Source: an uncultured Oscillibacter sp. (GTDB lineage Bacteria; Bacillota; Clostridia; Oscillospirales; Oscillospiraceae). Taken from it: DNA of 6,884 bases. The stretch lies in assembly GCA_910588175.1 (NCBI GenBank), contig CAJUQQ010000087.1, positions 1 through 6,884 on the forward strand, read 5' to 3'. Shown piece after piece: positions 1 to 4,990 of the stretch. Position 1 is the stretch's first letter; the number at the start of each line of letters is the position of its first letter. The translations under genes were made by a program, and so were the position numbers. The notes below the pieces were generated by a model. That model searched no databases, was not told where the DNA came from, and saw only the letters and a list, made by a program, of their open reading frames with translations.

Positions 1-83
1 CCCTCCTCGGGGATGGGGGCGGGACCGTGGTACGCGCCCTTGGCGACGGGGCACATGTTCTGCACTTCGGTGGAATAGATCAT
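1..83 (-). CDS. N-terminal fragment of a probable Fe-S cluster scaffold-like protein (runs off the window)
   Basis: Reading the minus strand from the ATG at 83-81 gives 27 complete codons beginning MIYSTEVQNMCPVAKG and still open at the window edge. From memory, this opening matches a conserved clostridial family annotated as an iron-sulfur cluster assembly scaffold (IscU/NifU-like), often next to a GGGtGRT protein; I cannot verify this here. The early Cys-Pro-Val stretch and the Pro-rich segment after it fit that family. An AGGAAAGGA purine tract (94-102) lies about 10 bases upstream of the ATG, and a consensus promoter lies further upstream at 164-192, so this is probably the first gene of its transcript. 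The cluster-binding region would be beyond the window. The gene start is well supported; the product name is moderate. Confidence 0.6.
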   Translation of the reverse strand, partial: MIYSTEVQNMCPVAKGAYHGPAPIPEE

Positions 84-121
84 AGTCGTCCAATCCTTTC
101 CTTTTTGTATTTTTTCGGGCT

Positions 122-149
122 CCCGCCGGGACGGCGGGCCTCCCGGAGC
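122..149 (-). other. GC-rich 5'-leader with two competing hairpins
   Basis: Between the predicted transcription start (about 157) and the ribosome binding site, the minus-strand leader contains CCCGCC and GGCGGG (122-127 with 133-138, 5-base loop). An overlapping alternative stem pairs CCGGGA with TCCCGG. The two stems share bases, so only one can form at a time. The bases after the hairpin on the transcript are an A-run and not a U-run, so this is not an intrinsic terminator. A regulatory role is only a suggestion; it could be chance in GC-rich DNA. Confidence 0.35.
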
Positions 150-163
150 TTCGCGCGACTCAT

Positions 164-192
164 ATTATATCGGCAAACGATTACCTTGTCAA
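164..192 (-). promoter_or_regulatory. Exact-consensus sigma-70/sigma-A promoter for the gene at 1-83
   Basis: On the minus strand TTGACA (192-187) is followed by a 17-base spacer and TATAAT (169-164). Both hexamers and the spacing are exactly consensus. Transcription would start near 157 and give a leader of about 75 bases before the ATG at 83. It points at the Fe-S-like gene. No other transcription signal is visible between it and that start. Confidence 0.85.
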
Positions 193-424
193 GAGCGGAG
201 CCGCCGTACCAATCCCCGCCGTTGTCCGCTATCCGCCGGGCCATGTCCGCCAAGAGCTGCCGGCCTGCCTGAATCTGAGCCGGGCGACGCTGCGAAAGAA
301 GCTGGACCTGGTCCGGCGGGCGGGTCTTTTGCAAGCGGAGCAGTACAAGCGGGAGAAATGCTATGGAATTGTCCTGGATCAGGTAGACACTGTCACAAGG
401 GAGCCCGCCGCGGACGGCGTGTGA
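188..424 (+). pseudogene. Possible remnant of a helix-turn-helix protein, no start codon
   Basis: A plus-strand frame ending in TGA at 422-424 stays open back past 188. From about 260 it reads LPACLNLSRATLRKKLDL, then VRRAGLLQAEQYKREK. The SRATLRKKLDLVRRAGLL part looks like the recognition helix and wing of a winged-helix DNA-binding domain, and the codons are plausible for this genome. No ATG, GTG or TTG with a ribosome binding site precedes it in frame. Its 5' part overlaps the consensus promoter on the other strand. It ends 8 bases from the stop of the convergent cyclase-family gene. I read it as the tail of a decayed regulator or an element gene; it could equally be a chance open frame. 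I do not recognise the parent family. Confidence 0.25.
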
Positions 425-432
425 AGCGGCCG

Positions 433-1323
433 TCAGCGCTCCGAGGCGTACTCAAAGCTGGCGTGGGAATCCGTGTGCTGAAACAGGAGCTCTTTCCCGT
501 GCCAGAAGCGGTAGCGCACCTTCGCGCAGAGACTCTCGTGTATGGTGCGCTCCATGCGGCCCTCCACCGGAGCCCGGAGGGCCTGCCGCCGCTCCTTCAG
601 CAGCTCCGCCTCCAGACAGTACGTTCCCTGGCGGATTACGGCTCCGGAGGAGGACCACTTCTCAATTTTGACGCCCCGGTAGGTGGCCAGCCGGTATTCC
701 CGGTCGCCGTAAACAATGGAGCAGATACAGCCGGTGAAGCCCCCCACAGGCAGTGGAATCGCCGCAATGGCAAGCATCAGGCTGCCCCGCTCCGGCCCGC
801 CCCAAAGGCACTGGCTCCAGAGGTACCGGCTGGGAAAGGAGCGGCCCCGGTCCGTTTCCATATATCCGATTCCGCCGGAGAAATCCAGGGGCTCGCCGTT
901 CAGTTCCAGCGTCCCGCTCAGAGAATGTCCCATGCTGATCACGCCGTGGACGCACTGCATCCCCGCAAAAAAGCGGAAGGGTCCCATGATGTCGGACCGC
1001 AGGGCGGTCAAGGGGCCGTAGCGCAGGACGCCGTGGAGGGAGAGATCCTCCTGCTGAATCTGGAGGCGGATTCCCTGAAAGCCGAAGGCCGACGGTCCGA
1101 TCTGCATTTGAAACGGCTGCCGGGATACACGCATCTGCTCCTCCGGATACTCCAGCCACCAGGATTTGTCGTTTGCAATAATCTGGAGGGACGCGGTCCG
1201 GCGTCCTCCGCCGCCGGTATGAAACGCGGGGATGAGGGCGAGCGTCTGCCCTCGGGGGGACTGATGCTTCAAGTACCAGCCTTCAAAATAGGGCTTTGTT
1301 CCATGTGCGCGGGAGGGAACCAT
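433..1323 (-). CDS. Tocopherol-cyclase-family protein (lipocalin-like), substrate unknown
   Basis: The 296-residue product carries the signatures of the tocopherol cyclase family. KPYFEGWYLK is at residues 10-19, and the central block at about 153-171 contains GYMETDRGRSFP followed by an aromatic-rich Leu-Trp-Ser-Gln. TRTIHES-like pairing is seen as ERTIHESL near 258-265. Plant and cyanobacterial members cyclise tocopherol precursors. Bacillota have no tocopherol pathway, so the true reaction and substrate are unknown, and the bacterial clade may act on another lipid or only bind one. No signal peptide or membrane segment is evident, so it is probably cytosolic. The frame is open to a GTG at 1389. 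I prefer the ATG at 1323 because AGGTGA (1337-1332) sits 8 bases upstream and the conserved domain starts 10 residues later; the ATG at 1332 is too close to that site. No convincing terminator follows the stop. Confidence 0.85.
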   Translation of the reverse strand: MVPSRAHGTKPYFEGWYLKHQSPRGQTLALIPAFHTGGGGRRTASLQIIANDKSWWLEYPEEQMRVSRQPFQMQIGPSAFGFQGIRLQIQQEDLSLHGVLRYGPLTALRSDIMGPFRFFAGMQCVHGVISMGHSLSGTLELNGEPLDFSGGIGYMETDRGRSFPSRYLWSQCLWGGPERGSLMLAIAAIPLPVGGFTGCICSIVYGDREYRLATYRGVKIEKWSSSGAVIRQGTYCLEAELLKERRQALRAPVEGRMERTIHESLCAKVRYRFWHGKELLFQHTDSHASFEYASER

Positions 1324-1602
1324 GTTTTTCATCACCTCGGATTCAGGTTTCCCTTCATCTGGGGATTTTATATCCGGCGTCAGAAGCACTTTTTAGAAGG
1401 AGAAAGCGCCCGCCCGGCGGAACTGTCTGCGGAGGAGCGCGAAATAAGCGCTGAATGTGATTATTCCTTTCAGCATTCTCCTTTATCCAAAGCTCCCCCT
1501 GCTCCTCCCGCCTGTGTTTTCTGGGGGGAGGTGCAAGCCGAATAAGCATAAAACACAGCGGAGGCCAAGGCGTAAAGAAACTGACCTCCGCCGCTCGTTT
1601 GA
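1324..1602. other. Intergenic stretch between the cyclase-family gene and the integrase remnant
   Basis: I see no supported gene here. It contains a short inverted repeat GCGGAGG/CCTCCGC (1558-1564 with 1585-1591) and AGCGC/GCGCT near 1438-1452. A possible 27-codon minus-strand frame lies at 1476-1393. A minus-strand promoter for the cyclase-family gene should lie here, but no hexamer pair is good. The best is TTGGAT and AATAAT 19 bases apart, which is weak. The stretch may contain decayed remains of the integrase's parent element. Confidence 0.4.
1332..1337 (-). promoter_or_regulatory. Ribosome binding site that fixes the start of the cyclase-family gene
   Basis: AGGTGA on the minus strand lies 8 bases before the ATG at 1323. 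Neither the upstream in-frame GTG (1389) nor the ATG at 1332 has a usable ribosome binding site. This favours the 296-residue product over the 318-residue reading. Confidence 0.65.
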
Positions 1603-1854
1603 CATCACAGCAAAACCGTCCGAAATCTGGGGCTGGACCATACCCGCTTTCATGATCTCAGACATTCCCACGCCGTTGCTATGATTGAAAACGGAAAGGA
1701 CATAAAAACCCTGCAAGAAAATTTGGGACACGCTACCGCTTCGTTTACCATGGATATTTACGCCCATGCCAGCTGGAAAATGAGACAGCAGTCCGCTGAT
1801 CGAATGAAGCAGTACATCCAACGGGTTTCGGGCCAAAAATCCGAATTAGGATAA
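1603..1854 (+). pseudogene. Truncated tyrosine recombinase/integrase, C-terminal catalytic tail only
   Basis: After a TGA at 1600-1602 the frame reads to TAA at 1852-1854, giving about 83 residues. It contains RFHDLRHSHA with the H-x-x-R box (His 1651-1653, Arg 1660-1662). It then has NLGHATASFTMDIYAHAS with the later His (1729-1731) and the nucleophile Tyr (1759-1761). This is the C-terminal half of the catalytic domain of phage- or ICE-type tyrosine integrases, which normally run to about 350-400 residues. The core-binding domain, first catalytic Arg and beta-hairpin Lys are absent and not found upstream in any frame. The gene is therefore a remnant, possibly with a frameshift near 1600. 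An internal ATG at 1681 has no good ribosome binding site. It points at the 3' end of tRNA-Ser(GGA) 57 bases away, a common integration site, so an element probably inserted here and was lost. Confidence 0.8.
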
Positions 1855-1879
1855 CCATTAGGGCAACCAAAATGAAAAA

Positions 1880-1904
1880 CCCTGTAACCATTGCGATTAC
1901 AGGG
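1880..1904 (-). terminator. Rho-independent terminator after tRNA-Ser (works in both directions)
   Basis: CCCTGTAA (1880-1887) pairs with TTACAGGG (1897-1904), an 8-bp stem with a 9-base loop. On the minus strand it is followed by TTTTT, 7 bases beyond the CCA end of the tRNA gene. On the plus strand it is followed by CTTTT, so it could also end transcription from the integrase side. Confidence 0.8.
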
Positions 1905-1911
1905 CTTTTGA

Positions 1912-2003
1912 TGGCGGAGAAGGAGGGATTCGAACCCTCGAGACCCTTTAGGGGCCTACATGATTTCCAATCATGCGCCCTCGACCAACTAGGCGACTTC
2001 TCC
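1912..2003 (-). tRNA. tRNA-Ser, anticodon GGA
   Basis: The minus strand begins GGAGAAG and closes with CTTCTCC, discriminator G and an encoded CCA (1912-1914), giving a perfect 7-bp acceptor stem. The anticodon stem CATGA/TCATG (1975-1971 with 1963-1959) holds the loop TTGGAAA with anticodon GGA at 1968-1966, which reads UCC and UCU. The T-arm GAGGG TTCGAAT CCCTC is intact. The long variable arm is typical of class II tRNA-Ser. The gene is complete although an integrase remnant abuts its 3' side, as expected when integration restores the tRNA end. Confidence 0.97.
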
Positions 2004-2062
2004 ATTGCTGTCGATTGCTCCGCGTATTTTCTTGTCCCGTTCCTCTCAGAAGAACAGTAGTT

Positions 2063-2090
2063 ATTATACCAGAGCTTTTCCCAAAGTCAA
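2063..2090 (-). promoter_or_regulatory. Sigma-70/sigma-A promoter of tRNA-Ser
   Basis: TTGACT (2090-2085), a 16-base spacer and TATAAT (2068-2063) on the minus strand are one base from consensus. The predicted start near 2056 leaves a leader of about 53 bases before the mature tRNA at 2003. This fits a monocistronic tRNA transcript ending at the terminator at 1880-1904. Confidence 0.85.
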
Positions 2091-2107
2091 GCCTTTTTTC
2101 AAATTTT

Positions 2108-2148
2108 CTCCGGCGGGCTTTTGACGGAAGTCCCGCCCGCCGCCGGAG
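2108..2148. repeat. Inverted repeat between the divergent tRNA and HPr promoters
   Basis: CTCCGGCGG (2108-2116) pairs with CCGCCGGAG (2140-2148), a 9-bp perfect stem around a 23-base loop. It lies 17 bases upstream of the tRNA -35 box. Neither side carries a clean T-run, so it is not a standard terminator. The rest of the 328-base gap (2004-2331) holds the two promoters and the tRNA leader; I see no gene in it. The repeat could be an operator or a remnant of an older terminator. Confidence 0.4.
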
Positions 2149-2267
2149 GCAAACAGACCCCGCGGCGGGCATTAAGGATTTCTTACAATTTCCCTCCCGC
2201 TCCTCCGGCGCATTTTTGTGGAGGCGACGAAAATGTGATTTGTGCCACAAAACTTCTTTAATAAAAA

Positions 2268-2296
2268 TTGGCAAGCGCCGGGAAGCGTGGTATACT
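2268..2296 (+). promoter_or_regulatory. Sigma-70/sigma-A promoter of the HPr-like gene
   Basis: TTGGCA (2268-2273), a 17-base spacer and TATACT (2291-2296) on the plus strand form a strong promoter. The start would be near 2303, about 29 bases before the ATG at 2332. No clear catabolite-responsive element (cre) of the TGNAANCGNNNNCA type is visible around it. Confidence 0.75.
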
Positions 2297-2331
2297 ACAT
2301 TTCAATCAATTCATGGAAACGGAGTGGACGC

Positions 2332-2580
2332 ATGAATCGCACGGCAGTCGTACAGATCTCGGAGGACCAGCTGGACCGGGTTGCCACCGGTTTTATCAAG
2401 GCGGCCAGCGGTTTTTCCAGTCAGATCACCATCACGCGGGACGGGCACTGCATCAACGCCAAAAGCCTCCTGGGCTTTCTCTCCCTGATGCGGAATCACG
2501 GAGAGGTGGAGCTGTCCGCCGAGGGCTCCGACGCCGGGGAGGCGCTGGAGGCCCTGACGGCGCTCTTGGAGAACGCGTAA
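2332..2580 (+). CDS. HPr-like protein lacking the phospho-histidine, Crh-like
   Basis: The 82-residue product has the length and layout of HPr, the phosphocarrier of the PTS. FIKAASGFSSQI (residues 21-32) aligns with the helix-1 end of HPr. INAKSLLGFLSL (41-52) is the regulatory-serine region. GSDAGEALEALTALL (65-79) is the last helix. Anchored on these, the position of His15 of Bacillus HPr is Leu14 here, while Arg17 is kept as Arg16 and Ser46 as Ser45. Without the histidine it should not carry phosphate from enzyme I to sugar permeases. With the serine it could be a target of HPr kinase and act in carbon catabolite control, as Bacillus Crh does (Gln at that position). That role is inference from residues only. 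GGAG (2321-2324) lies 7 bases before the ATG. It is a single-gene unit between its own promoter and the terminator at 2591-2627. Confidence 0.88.
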   Translation: MNRTAVVQISEDQLDRVATGFIKAASGFSSQITITRDGHCINAKSLLGFLSLMRNHGEVELSAEGSDAGEALEALTALLENA

Positions 2581-2590
2581 GCTTTGGCTC

Positions 2591-2627
2591 AAAAAAGGGA
2601 CTGCCCCTCTCGGGCAGTCCCTTTTTT
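2591..2627. terminator. Strong bidirectional intrinsic terminator between convergent genes
   Basis: GGGACTGCCC (2597-2606) pairs perfectly with GGGCAGTCCC (2612-2621) around the loop CTCTC. It is flanked by six A on the left and six T on the right, giving a 16-bp symmetric stem. It serves the HPr-like gene (stop 2580) on the plus strand and the SLH protein gene (stop 2635) on the minus strand. Confidence 0.95.
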
Positions 2628-2634
2628 CATTCCC

Positions 2635-4800
2635 TCAGAAGGCCCGCTCCAGCACGCGGCAGAGCATGGAGGCCGCCTCTCCCCGGGTGGCGGCACGGCC
2701 GCCGCCATACGTGCCGGAGGCCAGGCCAAGAGCCTGGGCCAGGGCGGCGTAGCCCAGCTCCTCCGCCGGGATAGACGCCACGTCCTCGTAGCCGCAGCGG
2801 TAGATGTTCCCCAGCCGGGCGGCGGGGCCGTATCCGGCGGCGTCCAGCAGCATACGCGTCACGTCTCCCCGGGTGAGAACCGCGCCGTCGTTCCGCTCCG
2901 CCGGGCGGAGAAGCCCCAGGCGGTAGGCGCTGTAGTAGGCGCTCTCCCGGCGCTCCTCTTCCTCCGGGTCCAGGGCCGTGTTCTGGAGACTGTACGCCAG
3001 GCACACCAGCTCCCACTGGGTAATGGTCCGGCCGGGACGGAACTGGTCCGCCCGGAAGCCCACGCCGTAAGCCGCCAGCTTCTCAATGTCCGCCTTGGCG
3101 GGACTTCCCGCCAGGTCCGTGTAGGCCAGGGGAGCGCTCTCCCGAGAATCCCGGAGAGGCCTGCCGGTCTTGGCGTCCACGCCCGTATAGCTCTCCTCCC
3201 GCTCCAGGCCGTAGGTCAGGAGAAGCGCGTAGGAATACTCCTGATCCCGCTCCAGCAGCTTGGCCTGGACCGGGTCGGCCTTGCTGAGTTTCCGGGGCAC
3301 GCTCCGGTAGGCCAGCGCCGTTTCATAGGTCCCCGCCCAAGCCTCCAGGGCCGCCTCCGGGGAAATCACGTTCTTGGGGTCCTGGAAGGTTACGTCCTCG
3401 TCCCAGGTGACGGAGAGGCCGTAGACAGAGCCGTCGGAGGCGTCGATGGAAACCTCGTAGAGATTGGCGGGGAAGAAAATCCCATTCTCCCGCCGGGCGA
3501 AGCGGAAAAGGTAGGAGGGGTCCTTCTTCTCCCGCAGGGGCACGGCCTGGCTGTCCGGGGCGCTGTAGAACGCCGGGGCCCGGTCCGGGCAGAGGGCCTT
3601 CAGATAGACCTCGGCCTGTTCCCTGGCCTGGTCCTCCGTCAGCTTCGCCCCCCGGCCGTAGGGCGCGCTGGACCAGACGGCCCGGACCGCTCCGGTCTTA
3701 GCGTCCACGGTGATGTTCCGGCGCAGGCGCTCCCCGTTCTCGCTCCGGGTGTAGCGGAGCTCACAGTCCACACCCGTTTCGCCGCTGTCCTTGCTGCGGG
3801 GCTGGTAGGCAAAGGAGGTCAGGGAATAGCCCCGGAGGCCGTAGGCGCTCTCCGCCCGGAGCGCCTGGTCCAGCTCCTCTTTGGAAAGGACGCCCTCCAG
3901 CGTTTGGACGCCCTCCAGCTCCGCCTGGGTGAGGCCCGCCTCGTCGGCGGTCATCTCCGCCTTGTCGCCGGGAGCGCCGTTTCCGCCGGAGGCGGAGCGG
4001 TAGCTCCGGCGCATCCGCTCCTCCAGCTCCGTCAGGTCCATTCGCTCGCCGGTCCTGGCGTCCACCAGGAACTCGTGGGCTCCCGCCTCCGGCACATAGC
4101 GAAGGACGGCCCTGGACTCGCCGGGCGTTTCAAAGACATACTCCAGGTTCAGTTTCAAGGTCTCCTTCAAGCTGGCGCCGGCCTGGTCCCGGGGAACGGA
4201 GGCGTCGGGGGAGGGCACGCCGCCCACCGCCGCCGTCTCCGGCGCGTCCCGGTCAAAGTGCTCCACCAGGCCGTTCTCCACCCGGATGGAGTAGTGCAGG
4301 GAGGAGGGCAGGCCGTTCAGGACCAGGGTCCCGGACCAAGCGCTGCCGGAGCTGCCCAGGGAGAGGCCGCCGTTCTCCTCCCGCTCCAGCTCCACGCGCT
4401 CCCCGTCCCGGAGAACCCGGGCGAGGAAGTCCTCCGCCGCGGCCCGGTCCGCCGCCTCCGCCGTCTCCGGGAAGGTGGGGAAGGCGGAGCGGCTCTGATC
4501 CGGCGTGGGATCGGACTCCCAGCGGTAGAAGCGGACGACAGCGCCGTCCTCCAGGGCGGAGATGGAGAGGGACCGGTTTTCCCCCTCCCAGCTCAGGTCC
4601 CACTGGGGGACCAGGTCCTCGGTCAAGCTGCCGCGAAAGGACTCGTAGGCCTCCGTATCCAGATCCAAAGCCCCCTTCACCAGGGCGGTGACCTTGGCGA
4701 GGCGGGCGTCCTGGGCTTCTTGGGCCTCCTCCGCGGCGGCGGGCAGGGCCAGCGCCGCCAGCAGGGCGGCGGCCAGGGCCAGGGAAAGCAGTCGTTTCAT
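2635..4800 (-). CDS. Secreted S-layer-homology protein with YcdB/YcdC-like repeats
   Basis: The product has 721 residues from the chosen start. MKRLLSLALAAALLAALA and a following AAA-E form a clear Sec signal peptide, with cleavage near residue 24. The middle (about 45-545) has repeated beta-rich units ending in phrases such as LVDARTGERMD, TVDAKTGAVRA, SIDASDGSVYG and GVDAKTGRPLR, as in YcdB/YcdC-repeat and PepSY-like proteins. Three C-terminal SLH motifs follow at about 560-607, 617-658 and 666-721, the first with FRPGRTITQWELVCLAY. SLH motifs bind pyruvylated secondary cell-wall polymer, so the protein is expected on the outer surface. The function of the YcdB-like part is unknown; protease inhibition or peptide binding is only a guess from PepSY. 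The ATG at 4800 is chosen because GGAGGG (4812-4807) lies 6 bases upstream; the ATG at 4806 abuts that site. It ends at a shared terminator (2591-2627). Confidence 0.88.
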   Translation of the reverse strand: MKRLLSLALAAALLAALALPAAAEEAQEAQDARLAKVTALVKGALDLDTEAYESFRGSLTEDLVPQWDLSWEGENRSLSISALEDGAVVRFYRWESDPTPDQSRSAFPTFPETAEAADRAAAEDFLARVLRDGERVELEREENGGLSLGSSGSAWSGTLVLNGLPSSLHYSIRVENGLVEHFDRDAPETAAVGGVPSPDASVPRDQAGASLKETLKLNLEYVFETPGESRAVLRYVPEAGAHEFLVDARTGERMDLTELEERMRRSYRSASGGNGAPGDKAEMTADEAGLTQAELEGVQTLEGVLSKEELDQALRAESAYGLRGYSLTSFAYQPRSKDSGETGVDCELRYTRSENGERLRRNITVDAKTGAVRAVWSSAPYGRGAKLTEDQAREQAEVYLKALCPDRAPAFYSAPDSQAVPLREKKDPSYLFRFARRENGIFFPANLYEVSIDASDGSVYGLSVTWDEDVTFQDPKNVISPEAALEAWAGTYETALAYRSVPRKLSKADPVQAKLLERDQEYSYALLLTYGLEREESYTGVDAKTGRPLRDSRESAPLAYTDLAGSPAKADIEKLAAYGVGFRADQFRPGRTITQWELVCLAYSLQNTALDPEEEERRESAYYSAYRLGLLRPAERNDGAVLTRGDVTRMLLDAAGYGPAARLGNIYRCGYEDVASIPAEELGYAALAQALGLASGTYGGGRAATRGEAASMLCRVLERAF

Positions 4801-4806
4801 AATCAT

Positions 4807-4812
4807 CCCTCC
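4807..4812 (-). promoter_or_regulatory. Ribosome binding site of the SLH protein gene
   Basis: GGAGGG on the minus strand is 6 bases from the ATG at 4800 and immediately adjacent to the ATG at 4806, so the inner ATG is the likely start. The site is only 9 bases from the end of the inverted-repeat element at 4822. Confidence 0.75.
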
Positions 4813-4821
4813 AAATCGTAA

Positions 4822-4946
4822 GAGCCTGTCTGCCCAACCGGGGGAGCGGTTCCGGGGGAATCCCGGCGGACCACGCGGAGCGCGGACAGGGTTCCGGCGG
4901 GAAAAGCCCCGTCCGGACAGCGTCCGGCGGTTAGGAAGACAGGTTC
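4822..4946. mobile_element. 125-bp MITE-like element with terminal inverted repeats and TAA target duplication
   Basis: The left end reads GAGCCTGTCTGCCCAACCG (4822-4840). The right end (4928-4946), reverse-complemented, reads GAACCTGTCTTCCTAACCG, 16 of 19 identical. TAA occurs directly outside both ends (4819-4821 and 4947-4949), as a 3-bp target duplication of the TNA type would. The interior is GC-rich, foldable and has no coding frame, so the element would need a transposase in trans. TNA duplication and ends starting GAGCCTGT or similar recall the IS5 superfamily (IS1031-like), but I cannot assign a parent. The alternative is a conserved structured leader RNA of the SLH gene whose flanking TAA is a coincidence. 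Confidence 0.6.
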
Positions 4947-4990
4947 TAAGTTATCCCTTTAGACGGCGGGAGGCGGCAAAAAGTTCCTGG

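Noticed and set aside
119..140. Hairpin near 122-138 as an intrinsic terminator
   Set aside because: T-rich sequence precedes and does not follow it on the plus strand, and on the minus strand an A-run follows, so neither direction gives a stem plus U-tract.
1324..1389. GTG at 1389 as the start of the cyclase-family gene
   Set aside because: It has no ribosome binding site. The 22 extra residues precede the family's usual N-terminus, and a good site serves the ATG at 1323.
358..1545. 395-codon open frame on the plus strand
   Set aside because: It is antisense to the tocopherol-cyclase-family gene, has no plausible ribosome binding site and shows no recognisable domain.
2215..2260. TGTG-N8-CACA near 2235-2250 as a catabolite-responsive element for the HPr-like gene
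   Set aside because: It does not fit the cre consensus (central CG and the flanking pattern are missing), and it lies upstream of the -35 box without other support.
1745..2274. Overlapping minus- and plus-strand frames of 60-120 codons across the tRNA
   Set aside because: They run through an intact tRNA-Ser gene, its terminator and its promoter, so they cannot be real coding sequence.
2584..4821. 745-codon open frame on the plus strand
   Set aside because: It is antisense to the SLH protein gene, which has a signal peptide, recognisable domains and a ribosome binding site. The plus frame is rich in low-complexity Gly/Arg/Gln and has no family signature, as expected of a shadow in GC-rich DNA.
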